Part shown: piece by piece, positions 33,144 to 43,822 of the stretch
Position numbering within the stretch: position 1 is the stretch's first letter
How the letters are laid out: each line of letters starts with the position of its first letter
Assembly: GCF_014596525.1 (NCBI RefSeq)
Contig: NZ_MSJP01000081.1
Location: forward strand, 1 to 58,903
Source of the DNA: Streptomyces sp. CBMA291
GTDB taxonomy: Bacteria; Actinomycetota; Actinomycetes; Streptomycetales; Streptomycetaceae
Direction: 5' to 3'
Length of the DNA: 58,903 nucleotides
Notes under the pieces: generated by a model
Told to the model about the DNA's origin: nothing
What the model saw: only the letters and a program-made list of their open reading frames with translations
Databases searched by the model: none
Position numbers and translations under genes: made by a program

Positions 33144-33218
33144 CCGCGGGAGCGGGGACCGAGCGGGGGACCACCGGAGCGTACGGGGCGCGACGGGCCG
33201 TCCGAGGCGTACGGGGGA

Positions 33219-33322
33219 GGGGCGCCGCGGACGAGAAGGGCGCCGCCTACCGGAGAGGACGCCGCGCACCGGAGAGGGCGCCACATACGTGGAGTGCGCC
33301 GCCTGGGAAAGGGGCGTCGCCG
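33219..33322. repeat. degenerate 18-20-bp GC-rich tandem repeat
   Basis: About five imperfect copies of a GGGCGCCGC..ACCGGAGAG unit fill the gap between the TPR gene and the convergent DUF6343 gene. Copies begin near 33219, 33238, 33257, 33275 and 33293. No gene is seen in this gap. Confidence 0.65.
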
Positions 33323-33323
33323 C

Positions 33324-33593
33324 TCAGCGATCCGAGCGGCCGTGATCTGGCTCGTACGGAGGAACGTTCCGGCCCGGCTGCCAGTGCGCTCCCTGATGGA
33401 TGTGGTGCAGCACCATCGTCAGATCGACCAGGATCACCAGGAACAGCACTCCGCAGGCCGCGGCCCAGCCGGGGCTGCCGAGCAGTGCGAACACCCAGGT
33501 GCCGAAGACCGCCCAGAGCAGCCCCCAGACGCTCAGCCAGAACCGCAGACGCAGGGCGCTGCGCGCGTTCGCCGGTTCGTTTCCGGTCCGCAT
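33324..33593 (-). CDS. DUF6343 family small membrane protein
   Basis: An 89-aa protein starting MRTGNEPANARSALRLR, which I recognise as DUF6343. It has two hydrophobic helices (residues about 19-36 and 39-60) and a polar, His/Pro-rich C-terminus (LHHIHQGAHWQPG). The function is unknown. I chose the ATG at 33593 because the conserved family N-terminus begins there. An in-frame ATG 36 bases upstream (33629) also exists. It overlaps the edge of a tandem repeat array at its 3' end. Confidence 0.7.
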   Translation of the reverse strand: MRTGNEPANARSALRLRFWLSVWGLLWAVFGTWVFALLGSPGWAAACGVLFLVILVDLTMVLHHIHQGAHWQPGRNVPPYEPDHGRSDR

Positions 33594-33750
33594 GGCGGCC
33601 ACCGTCTCCCGTCGGTTCCCCCGGGGCACCTTCCAGGATGGACCTGGGGCGAGGGGAAGGGAAACCGGCGGCCGGGACCGGGTCCGGGCGGCGCGGGGAC
33701 CCGGCGGCAGGGGCGTGCGGACCGGCCCGGGGCTCGGTGGCCAGGTCGGC

Positions 33751-34086
33751 TCAGTGGATGATCCGGTAGCTGCGCCACGGCAGCGCGCCCGGCGCGATCT
33801 GGTCGGAGCTGTTGGTCGGGATGTAGATGGACTGCTCGCCCCGGCAGTCCCGCGTCGGGTAGATCACGATGTCGACCAGGGTGTTGTTCTCGATCCGCCA
33901 CACCCCGCTCGGCGCCAGCCGATGACAGCCCCTCACCAAAGGGCTCGTGACCTGCAACTTCACATCCCGGGGCGTCTCGTACTGGAGCGTGCCCACGGCG
34001 GTGCGGCCCAGGCCCGAACAACCTGCGACGGCGAAGGTGAGCAGCACGGCCCCGGTGGCGGTCGTGAGACGCCGGCGAACGGACAT
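33751..34086 (-). CDS. small putative lipoprotein
   Basis: A 111-aa protein with a lipoprotein signal (MSVRRRLTTATGAVLLTF, lipobox VAGC, lipidated C23) and an about 88-residue mature domain holding two more cysteines (RGCHRL, RDCRGE) that may form a disulfide. No family is recognised. ATG 34086 is preceded by AGAAGAGG. The gene reads away from the SNF2 helicase gene across a 204-bp divergent region. It is a single-gene unit as far as can be seen. Confidence 0.75.
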   Translation of the reverse strand: MSVRRRLTTATGAVLLTFAVAGCSGLGRTAVGTLQYETPRDVKLQVTSPLVRGCHRLAPSGVWRIENNTLVDIVIYPTRDCRGEQSIYIPTNSSDQIAPGALPWRSYRIIH

Positions 34087-34192
34087 GGCGGAACCTCTTC
34101 TGTCGTGATCGTTGCGCTCTCCGTCACCCTCACCCCTCCCGACCCCCCTGTCACCCGGGGTGGGCCGCACGGGCGAACGGGTCCCGGGGCCG

Positions 34193-34215
34193 TTGTCAGA
34201 CCCCACCCGTAAGGT
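34193..34215 (+). promoter_or_regulatory. weaker PafBC-like promoter of the SNF2-SWIM operon
   Basis: TTGTCAGAC (34193-34201), eight bases, TAAGGT (34210-34215). Seven of nine bases of the upstream element match TTGTCRGTG; the spacing and the -10 are exact. The helicase start lies 75 bp downstream. Confidence 0.45.
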
Positions 34216-34290
34216 CGTAGGTCCAGTCGGAAATCCGCCCGGAGGATTTCCGCAGGCCCGTCGTACCTGACCGGAGGAAGGAGCGGAGCC

Positions 34291-37157
<2,867 letters not shown>

Positions 37158-37161
<4 letters not shown>

Positions 37162-38411
37162 ACAGCGCGCGCGGAGCCCTGCCCCGCCACGACGACCGCC
37201 GCCGCTCCTTCCCGCAGGTCGCCCCCCGCGAAGCCCCCGACGGCCGGTTCGCCGCCACCTGGTGGGGCAACGCGTGGGTGGACGCCCTGGAGGACACCGC
37301 CCTCGACCCCGCCCGCCTCGCCCGGGGCAGGGCGTACGCGGGCCGGGGCCATGTCGACGCGATCACCGTCACCCCCGGCCGGGTCGTCGCCTACGTCCAC
37401 GGCAGCAGGCCCCGCCCGTACCGCACCGAGATCAGGATGCGGACCCTCGGCGACGACGGCTGGGAGCGGTTCCTCGACGAGGCCACCGCCCGCCCCGACC
37501 ACATCGCCGCCCTGCTCGACAAGGACGTGCCGCACGCCCTGGAAGCGGTCACCGGACTGCTGCCCGCCCCCGGCGACCTCGTCCCCGACTGCTCCTGCCC
37601 GGACGACGGCTTCCCCTGCAAGCACGCCGCCGCCCTCTGCTACCAGGCAGCCCGGCTCCTCGACGCGGACCCCTTCGTCCTCTTCCTGATGCGGGGCAGG
37701 GGCGAGCAGGAAATCCTCGCCGAACTGACCCGGCGCAACGCGGCCAGATCCGCCGCCGAGACCACCACCGCGCCCCCGATGCCCACCGTCCTCGCCCGCA
37801 CCGTGCTCGCCGCCACCGGGCCCGCGCTGCCGTTGCCCCCTCCGCTGCCGCTCCCCGACCGGCCAGGCCGCCCCGCCGTGTTCCCGCCCGACCCCGCCGC
37901 CCCCGACCCGCTCGCCCTGGACCTCCTCGCCTCCGAGGCGGCTGCCCGCGCCCACGCGTTCCTGGCCACCGGACAGGACCCGGTCGCCGCCCTCACCCCC
38001 TGGCAGGACGCCGTCCGGCTGGCCGCCGCGCACCCCGGCTCCGGGCTCACCGCCTCCACCCGCGCGCTCTACCGGGAGTTGGCACACGCGCTCGACCGCA
38101 CCCCGACGGACCTCGCCCGAGCCGTCGCCGCCTGGCGGCAGGGCGGCGCCGAGGGCCTCGCCGTCCTGGAGGAGCCCTGGGACCCTCCGGCGGGCCCGTT
38201 CGACCGGGCCAGACCAGCGCTGCTCGCCGCCGACTTCCCGGCCTTCCGCCCTTGGCGCAACCGGCTCTCCACCCGCTCCCTCCAGCTCAGGCTGGGCCGG
38301 GACGGACTCTGGTACGGCTACGAGTCGGACGCCGACCGGGAGGACTGGTGGCCCCGCGGCGCCCCCGATCCCGATCCGGTCGGAGCCCTCACCGACCTGC
38401 TGGGACACTGA
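37158..38411 (+). CDS. SWIM zinc-finger protein, partner of the SNF2 helicase
   Basis: A 417-aa protein with a SWIM zinc finger at about residues 137-148 reading CSCPDDGFPCKH, the CxC-x6-CxH ligand pattern. The N-terminus (FAATWWGNAWVDALE) is a block common to bacterial SWIM proteins that sit beside SNF2 helicases. The C-terminal about 200 residues are Ala/Pro-rich and helical. The start is GTG 37158, overlapping the helicase stop (GTGA), with AGGAGG seven bases upstream. SWIM domains bind DNA or protein, and this pairing suggests a substrate-recognition subunit for the helicase. Confidence 0.88.
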
Positions 38412-38539
38412 CGGGCCACTCGAACGGCCTCCCACTCGATGGAGTGAAACCCTCGAAGGGACGGATCCGGCACATGCGTTTGCCGCGTTGATTCCGGTAC
38501 GGGCGCTTGCCCGTGCACAACTCCGGAAGGCAGGAAGCC

Positions 38540-39364
38540 ATGAGGCAGATTCGCCGAGGTGGTCTGGCCACACTGTTGGTCACGGGTGGGGCGCTCGCGC
38601 TCTCGGCGGGCGTCGCGCACGCCGACTCCGGCGCGCAAGGCGCGGCGGTCGGTTCGCCGGGCGTCGGATCCGGCAACGCGGTTCAGCTGCCGGTCCATGT
38701 GCCGGTCAACGTCTGCGGGAACACGGTCGATGTCGTCGGGCTGCTGAACCCGGCCTTCGGCAACACCTGCGCCAACGTCTCCGCACCGCACGAGTCCGAG
38801 GGCGGCTACGGCTCGGAAGGCGTCGGCCGGGCCCACAAGGACGAGCCGGCCACCCCGCGCGACGGCGGAAAGCCGGGCGGCCGTCACGGCGGCCACGAGC
38901 ACGGCGGTCACACGGGTGGTGGCTCCTCCAACGGCGGTGGCGCCACGGCCGAGAGCATCGCCGCCGGTTCCCCCGGCGTCCTCTCGGGGAACGGGCTCCA
39001 GCTGCCCGTCGACCTCCCCGCGAACATCAGCGGGAACTCGGTCAACGCGGTCGGCATCGGCAACCCGACCTTCGGCAACACCTCGGTCAACGTCTCGGGC
39101 GAGCCCACGCTGCCGACCGAGCCGCCGGGCGAGACCCCGGTCGAGCCGCCGCACAAGCAGCCGCCCGCCCCGCACGTCCCGGCTCCGGCCGCGGAGACCG
39201 AGCCGGCCGCTCCGGTGCCCGCGCCGCAGGGCGACTCCGGCACCGCGGTGCTCGCCAGCACCGGCTCGGGCTCCCTCGGGTACGCCGTGCCCGGAAGCGC
39301 CGCGCTGCTGCTGGGCGGAGCCCTGCTCTACCGTCGCGCGCGCCGCGCCGGAACCGGGGCCTGA
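38540..39364 (+). CDS. long chaplin with sortase-type cell-wall anchor
   Basis: A 274-aa surface protein. It has a Sec signal (cleavage about AHA-DS, residue 28), chaplin repeat 1 at about 33-80, a Gly/His-rich linker (HGGHEHGGHTGG), chaplin repeat 2 at about 138-185, a Pro-rich wall-spanning stretch, sortase motif LASTG at 238-242, a hydrophobic helix and an RRARR tail. Chaplins coat aerial hyphae as amyloid fibrils, and the long type is fixed to peptidoglycan by class E sortase at LAxTG. Repeat 1 keeps the two cysteines (C59, C77). In repeat 2 both are Ser (S164, S182). ATG 38540 follows CAGGAAG. An upstream in-frame start exists but would displace the signal peptide. Confidence 0.93.
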   Translation: MRQIRRGGLATLLVTGGALALSAGVAHADSGAQGAAVGSPGVGSGNAVQLPVHVPVNVCGNTVDVVGLLNPAFGNTCANVSAPHESEGGYGSEGVGRAHKDEPATPRDGGKPGGRHGGHEHGGHTGGGSSNGGGATAESIAAGSPGVLSGNGLQLPVDLPANISGNSVNAVGIGNPTFGNTSVNVSGEPTLPTEPPGETPVEPPHKQPPAPHVPAPAAETEPAAPVPAPQGDSGTAVLASTGSGSLGYAVPGSAALLLGGALLYRRARRAGTGA

Positions 39365-39396
39365 GGCCCCGGGCCACGCGCCCCGGGCGGGGACAC

Positions 39397-39419
39397 GGCT
39401 GACGCCCGAGCCGTCAGCC
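39397..39419. terminator. hairpin between the chaplin and DUF2293 genes
   Basis: An 8-bp perfect stem (39397-39404 / 39412-39419) with a 7-base loop overlaps the stop codon of the convergent DUF2293 gene. It probably terminates the chaplin transcript. Confidence 0.55.
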
Positions 39420-40103
39420 GGGTCCCCGCCCGGGGGCGCCCACCCCGCCGTGACGCCAGGTGCCGAGCACCGCGTCGATGGTGGAGGCGACCCTCGTCCG
39501 GGCCTGATGCCGGGGCACTCCTCGCATCAGCAGGGTGTCGTACGGGGTGTCCACATGACGTACGGAGGCGCGCACCGCGGCCGTGACCGCGCCCCGGTCG
39601 AGCGATCGGCCCGCGGCGGTGCGGCCCACCCGCCCACTGCCCTTCGTCGAGGCGTGCACCGCGATCTCCGTGGCCCGGTCCGCCGGGCAGGACGGGAAGA
39701 GCCGCAGGATCTCCGCCCGGAGGGTCTCGGTGACCTCGGCGTCGAGCGCGGCACGGCGCACCGCGTCCCTGGCCCGGCGCCGGGCACGTGCCTCCGCGTC
39801 CGCGAGGCAGGAGCGCTCCGCCTCGGCGAGCGCCGCCTCCTCGACGAGCAGGCCCTGCCGTTCGTACCGGGTGCGGCGCCGGTTGTGCCGTACGACCACC
39901 GCCCACAGTTCGCTGCCCTCCCGCGCGCGGCGGGTGAGGGCGGTGTCGCCCCGCCGCAGGAAGACCAGATGCCCGAGGTCGGCGCAGTCGAGACAGACCG
40001 GCGCGTTGAACTCGACGATCATCCGCTCCAGCGGTCCCTGCCCGCACTCCGAGCAGCGGCGGCGCTTGAGCGGTTCGACGACGACCGGAGCGACGAGATC
40101 CAC
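39414..40103 (-). CDS. DUF2293 domain protein with N-terminal zinc ribbon
   Basis: A 229-aa protein. The N-terminus has a putative zinc ribbon (CSECGQ ... VCLDCADLGH, residues about 15-42). The middle is Arg/Ala-rich and helical, and the C-terminal about 95 residues (AEILRLFPSCPADRATEIAVHAS through TPYDTLLMRGVPRHQAR) match my memory of DUF2293. The function is unknown. I chose GTG 40103, with GGGAGGTG three to four bases further upstream. A longer frame to 40319 overlaps the preceding small gene out of frame. It is 14 bp downstream of that gene, probably in one transcript. Confidence 0.75.
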   Translation of the reverse strand: MDLVAPVVVEPLKRRRCSECGQGPLERMIVEFNAPVCLDCADLGHLVFLRRGDTALTRRAREGSELWAVVVRHNRRRTRYERQGLLVEEAALAEAERSCLADAEARARRRARDAVRRAALDAEVTETLRAEILRLFPSCPADRATEIAVHASTKGSGRVGRTAAGRSLDRGAVTAAVRASVRHVDTPYDTLLMRGVPRHQARTRVASTIDAVLGTWRHGGVGAPGRGPG

Positions 40104-40117
40104 GGGCACCTCCCTTG

Positions 40118-40354
40118 TCAGCGCGCGCCGGGAGCGGCGGTGGGGACGAACGGGGCCGGTACCCGCTGCGCCAGGGCGGAGCGACGGGAGTCCACGACCG
40201 CGCCCGCGAAGGGGTTGTAGCCCGAGATCCGCTCCTGGGGGAGCTGTTCGGCGCGGGCGAGGGCCGCCGTGCGTTCGGCGGCCCGGCCCTGGAACCAAGG
40301 GGTGAAGGCGACACCCCACAGGGCTCCCGCCCTCGCGATCGACGCCACACCCAT
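40118..40354 (-). CDS. 78-aa hypothetical protein
   Basis: A small gene starting at ATG 40354 with GGGAGGG nine bases upstream. The product (MGVASIARAGALWGVAFTPW ...) has a hydrophobic N-terminal patch and then a charged region with SGYNPFAGAVVDSRRSALAQRVPAPF. No family is recognised, although the coding pattern (GC-rich third positions) and the ribosome-binding site support it. It ends 14 bp before the DUF2293 gene, and both lie downstream of the aminotransferase gene on the same strand. Confidence 0.6.
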   Translation of the reverse strand: MGVASIARAGALWGVAFTPWFQGRAAERTAALARAEQLPQERISGYNPFAGAVVDSRRSALAQRVPAPFVPTAAPGAR

Positions 40355-40463
40355 GACCGGCCGCCCTCCCGTTCCCCTGCGGACCGCAGACCCGTACACG
40401 CGTACACCCGTGGATCCGTAGACCCGCGGACCCTCAGATCATGACAGCAGCGAGGGCTGGACG

Positions 40464-41675
40464 TCACTGCCGGTAGCTGCTGAGGAAGCGTCCGATCCGG
40501 CTGATCGCGGCGTCGAGGTCGTCGGCGTACGGCAGGGTCAGGATGCGGAAGTGGTCCGGGCGCGGCCAGTTGAAGCCGGTGCCCTGGACGACCTGGATCT
40601 TCTCGCGCAGCAGCAGGTCGAGGACGAACTTCTCGTCGTCGTGGATCCTGTGCACGGCGGGGTCGAGGCGCGGGAACGCGTAGAGCGCGCCCTTCGGCTT
40701 CACGCAGGAGACGCCGGGGATCTCGTTGAGCTTCTCCCAGGCCCGTTCCCGCTGTTCGTACAGCCGTCCGCCGGGAGCGGTCAGCTCCTGGATGGACTGA
40801 CGGCCGCCGAGGGCTGCCTGGATGGCGTACTGGGCGGGGGCGTTGGGGCAGAGCCGCATGGAGGCGAGCATGGTGAGCCCCTCCAGATAGCTCCGGGCGT
40901 GCTGCCTGGGCCCGGTGACGACCAGCCAACCCGAGCGGAAACCCGCCACCCGGTAGGTCTTCGAGAGGCCGCCGAAGGTGAGGACGACCAGGTCGGGGGC
41001 GAGGGAGGCGGCCGGGTAGTGCACGGCCTCGTCGTAGACGATCTGATCGTAGATCTCGTCGGCGAAGACCATCAGACCGTGGCGGCGGGCGAGATCGAGG
41101 ATGCCTTCGACGATCTCCTTCGGATAGACCGCGCCGGTGGGGTTGTTGGGGTTGATGATGACGACGGCACGCGTCCGGTCGGTGATCTTCGACGCCATGT
41201 CGTCGAGGTCCGGGTACCAGTCGGCCGACTCGTCGCACAGGTAGTGCACGGCCTTGCCGCCCGCGAGGGTGGTGACCGCCGTCCACAGCGGGAAGTCGGG
41301 GGCCGGGATCAGGACCTCGTCGCCGTCTTCGAGGAGTGCCTGGACGGCCATGGAGACCAGCTCCGACACGCCGTTGCCGAGGAACACGTCGTCGACGTCG
41401 ACCTCCGGCAGGCCCATGGCCTGGTAGCGCTGGGCCACGGCGCGGCGGGCGGAGAGGATGCCCCGCGAGTCCGTGTAGCCATGGGCCTTGGGGAGCATCC
41501 GGATCATGTCCTGGACGATCTCCTCGGGTGCCTCGAAGCCGAAGAGCGCGGGATTGCCCGTGTTGAGGCGCAGGACGCTGTGGCCCGCCTCCTCAAGGGC
41601 GTTGGCGTGCTCGATGACCGGGCCGCGGATCTCGTAACAGACCTCGCTCAGCTTGCTCGACTGCCGGAACTCCAT
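40464..41675 (-). CDS. alaA: PLP-dependent aminotransferase, AlaA-type (glutamate-pyruvate)
   Basis: A 403-aa class I/II (fold type I) aminotransferase. It shows RLNTGNPALFGF at the N-terminus, YTDSRGILSARRAVAQ, the cofactor region VIINPNNPTGAVY, VFADEIYDQIVYD, and the Schiff-base lysine in FGGLSKTYRVAGFRSGW. These blocks match E. coli AlaA, which makes alanine from pyruvate and glutamate. ATG 41675 has GGGGAGG six bases upstream. It is divergent from an HxlR regulator, and the shared 131-bp region has six phased decamer repeats and a palindrome, so the regulator probably controls it. Confidence 0.9.
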   Translation of the reverse strand: MEFRQSSKLSEVCYEIRGPVIEHANALEEAGHSVLRLNTGNPALFGFEAPEEIVQDMIRMLPKAHGYTDSRGILSARRAVAQRYQAMGLPEVDVDDVFLGNGVSELVSMAVQALLEDGDEVLIPAPDFPLWTAVTTLAGGKAVHYLCDESADWYPDLDDMASKITDRTRAVVIINPNNPTGAVYPKEIVEGILDLARRHGLMVFADEIYDQIVYDEAVHYPAASLAPDLVVLTFGGLSKTYRVAGFRSGWLVVTGPRQHARSYLEGLTMLASMRLCPNAPAQYAIQAALGGRQSIQELTAPGGRLYEQRERAWEKLNEIPGVSCVKPKGALYAFPRLDPAVHRIHDDEKFVLDLLLREKIQVVQGTGFNWPRPDHFRILTLPYADDLDAAISRIGRFLSSYRQ

Positions 41676-41700
41676 GTCCGACCTCCCCTGGTCCCCGGAA

Positions 41701-41760
41701 TCGGTGTTGCTCGGTGTCGATCGGCGTTGATCGGCGTTTCTTGGTGTTGCTTGGTTTTAC
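41701..41760. repeat. six-copy 10-bp phased repeat in the aminotransferase/HxlR divergent promoter
   Basis: Six contiguous decamers with consensus TYGGYGTTGM: TCGGTGTTGC, TCGGTGTCGA, TCGGCGTTGA, TCGGCGTTTC, TTGGTGTTGC, TTGGTTTTAC. The period equals about one DNA helical turn, so all copies face the same side. The array ends at the palindrome 41760-41775. Confidence 0.85.
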
Positions 41761-41775
41761 CAAGTTCGAGCTTGG
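41760..41775. promoter_or_regulatory. candidate operator CCAAG-N6-CTTGG for the HxlR regulator
   Basis: Inverted repeat CCAAG TTCGAG CTTGG, whose right end overlaps the predicted -35 (TTGGAA, 41772-41777) of the HxlR gene. The -10 TAGACT follows at 41794-41799 after 16 bases. This is a typical place for an autoregulatory operator; the assignment to HxlR is inference. Confidence 0.5.
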
Positions 41776-41806
41776 AAAGTCCAACAACATGTCTAGACTG
41801 CGTCGC

Positions 41807-42433
41807 ATGCCACGTCAGCCACGCCGCCGCAGTTACGACCAGCACTGCGCCGCAGCGCACGCCCTCGACCTCGTCGGCGACCGCTGGACCCTGCTCGTCG
41901 TCCGTGAACTCCTCGCCGGTCCGCGCCGCTACACCGACCTCCACGCCGACCTCCCGGGCGTCAGCACGGACATGCTGGCCGGCCGGCTCAAGGACATGGA
42001 GGGCGCCGACCTCGTCACCCGCCGTCGACTGCCCCCGCCCACCCCGGCGTTCGTGTACGAACTCACCGCGCGCGGCCGTGAACTGCTGCCGGTGCTGCGC
42101 GCCCTCGCCGCCTGGGGGGCGCCGGACCTGGACGAACCCCGGCCCACCGACGCGGTCCGCGCGCACTGGTACGCGATCCCGCTCCTCGGCGCGCTCTCCG
42201 GGCTCGGCGCGGGGGTGGTCCAGGTGACCCTGGACGAGGGCGAGTTCCACGTACGCGTCGGAGCTGACGGCGGCGTGGCGTACGGCGACGGCGCGGCGCC
42301 CTCGCCCGACGCGCGGCTGCGGACGGACACGGTGACCTGCCGGGCCCTCGCGTCCGGTGAACTCACCCTCGCCGAGGCGATCGCGTCGGGACGGGCGGTG
42401 CTGGACGGGGTGCTGGGGACTGCGGGGGTGTAG
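41807..42433 (+). CDS. HxlR-family winged-helix transcriptional regulator
   Basis: A 208-aa regulator. Residues about 8-110 are the HxlR domain: CAAAHALDLVGDRWTLLVVRELLAGPRRYTDL, the recognition helix segment DMLAGRLKDMEGADLV and the wing. The C-terminal about 90 residues form an extra domain seen in long HxlR relatives. Two ATG codons compete: 41789, with a weak GGAAAG, and 41807. I prefer 41807 because the predicted promoter (TTGGAA-N16-TAGACT) would start transcription at or next to it, giving a leaderless mRNA. It is divergent from the aminotransferase, so likely targets are itself and that gene. Confidence 0.87.
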   Translation: MPRQPRRRSYDQHCAAAHALDLVGDRWTLLVVRELLAGPRRYTDLHADLPGVSTDMLAGRLKDMEGADLVTRRRLPPPTPAFVYELTARGRELLPVLRALAAWGAPDLDEPRPTDAVRAHWYAIPLLGALSGLGAGVVQVTLDEGEFHVRVGADGGVAYGDGAAPSPDARLRTDTVTCRALASGELTLAEAIASGRAVLDGVLGTAGV

Positions 42434-42462
42434 TGGCCGGTGAGCCTCGCGGCAGGAGGGCG

Positions 42463-42545
42463 CCGGAACGCGGTCGGGCCGCCTGGTCGGGGCGACCGGA
42501 ACGCGGCCGGGTCGCCTGGTCGGGGCGGCCGGATGCGCGGTCTGT
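42463..42545. repeat. 33-bp tandem repeat, 2.5 copies
   Basis: Units begin at 42463, 42496 and 42529 (CCGGAACGCGG ... GGTCGGGGCG), with three differences between the first two. It lies in the 126-bp gap between the convergent HxlR and MerR genes. Confidence 0.8.
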
Positions 42546-42559
42546 TCGGTTCCCGCAGG

Positions 42560-42916
42560 TCAGGCCGGGTCCGGGTGGGTGGAAAGGGCGCGGGACAGGC
42601 GGTCGCGGGCCTCGGTCTGCGCGGCGATCCGGGCGTCCAGGACGGCGAGCCGTTCGCGGGCGATCTCCAGGCCCCGCGCGGACGGCGGTGCCGAGGAGAC
42701 GTCCCCGTCGAGACACTCCCGGAATGCCGACACGTCCTCCAGGGTGAGGCCCGCGTCGAGCAGGTACCGGATGTTCGCCACGCGCGCCACCGCGCCTTCC
42801 CCGTACACCCGGTACCCGTTGGCCGTGCGGGACGAGGCGATCAGGCCGCTCGACTCGTAGTGGCGCAGCGCGCGCGGCGACGCCCCCGTCCGCCGGGACA
42901 GTTCACCGATACGCAA
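42560..42916 (-). CDS. MerR-family transcriptional regulator
   Basis: A 118-aa regulator with the MerR helix-turn-helix (RIGELSRRTGASPRALRHYESSGLI, residues 2-26), the wing (SRTANGYRVY) and a long C-terminal dimerisation helix. There is no cysteine-based metal site and no large effector domain. The start is TTG 42916, chosen because it yields the canonical MRIGEL N-terminus with GGAGG seven bases upstream; a longer upstream frame would begin inside the gap. It lies 25 bp downstream of the SDR gene on the same strand, so the two are probably co-transcribed. Confidence 0.83.
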   Translation of the reverse strand: MRIGELSRRTGASPRALRHYESSGLIASSRTANGYRVYGEGAVARVANIRYLLDAGLTLEDVSAFRECLDGDVSSAPPSARGLEIARERLAVLDARIAAQTEARDRLSRALSTHPDPA

Positions 42917-42941
42917 GAGCCCACCTCCCAACCCAGTCCTA

Positions 42942-43709
42942 TCAGGTGACCAACGCACCCCCGTCCACGGGCAGGACCGTGCCGGTCAGGAAACCGGCCT
43001 CCGGAGCGGCGAGCCCGGTGATGGCCCAGGCCACCTCCTCGGGCCGTCCGATCCGGCCCAGCGGGGTGTGCGCGAGCTGCCACGCGCGGACCTCCGCCCG
43101 CTGCTCGGGGGAGAGGCCCATGTGCTCCCCGATCGGGGTGTCGATCGCCCCGGGCGCGACCGCCACCACCCGGACCCCTTCGGGTGCCAGCTCCCGCGCC
43201 CAACTGCGGGTCAGGGTCTCCAGGGCGCTCTTGGTCGCCGGATAGAGGGAGTTGGACGGCCAGCCGCGCTGTCCGATCGTCGTCGACACGTTCACCACCG
43301 TGCCCCGGGACTCGCGGAGCGCGGGCACGGCGGCCTGGGTGAGCAGGAGCGGGGCGACGATATTGGTCTCCAGAAGCGGGCCGATCACCGACCGGTCGAG
43401 GGTGCCGAGCGGGCCGCCGGTCGCGATTCCGGCGTTGTTGACGAGTACGTCGAGACGCCCGTGTCCGCGCACGGCGGCCCGGACGATCTCCTCCGCCGCG
43501 CCTTCCGTCGTGATGTCGGCGACCAGCGGGTGGATGCCGGGGGCGCCCTCGGCGGTCTCCCGCAGCGGCGCTTCCCTCCGGCCGACGGCGACCACGGCCG
43601 CCCCCTGCCGGGCGAAGGCGCGGGCGGTCGCCCGGCCGATGCCGGTGCCCGCCCCGGTGACGACCACGACCCTGGAGGCCGAGGCGGTGTTTCCGTTCTT
43701 GGTGTCCAT
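42942..43709 (-). CDS. short-chain dehydrogenase/reductase
   Basis: A 255-aa classical SDR (Rossmann fold). It shows the cofactor motif TGAGTGIGRA (residues about 19-28), NNAG (NNAGIA), the catalytic Ser region VNVSTTIGQRG, and YPATKSALE with the Tyr-x3-Lys pair. The residues after strand 2 (VAVGRREAPL, with Arg) favour NADPH. The substrate is unknown. ATG 43709. It is upstream of, and probably in one transcript with, a MerR regulator, an arrangement common for stress- or drug-responsive oxidoreductases. Confidence 0.9.
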   Translation of the reverse strand: MDTKNGNTASASRVVVVTGAGTGIGRATARAFARQGAAVVAVGRREAPLRETAEGAPGIHPLVADITTEGAAEEIVRAAVRGHGRLDVLVNNAGIATGGPLGTLDRSVIGPLLETNIVAPLLLTQAAVPALRESRGTVVNVSTTIGQRGWPSNSLYPATKSALETLTRSWARELAPEGVRVVAVAPGAIDTPIGEHMGLSPEQRAEVRAWQLAHTPLGRIGRPEEVAWAITGLAAPEAGFLTGTVLPVDGGALVT

Positions 43710-43822
43710 GGAACCGATGGTCGAACTGTGACGCCGGTGACAAGGTCAAGCCGGGACGCACGGGCCGGGCAGGATGAAGGGGACGGCCGGAGCGGCGGAG
43801 ACAGCGGAAGGCGGGACGCGGA

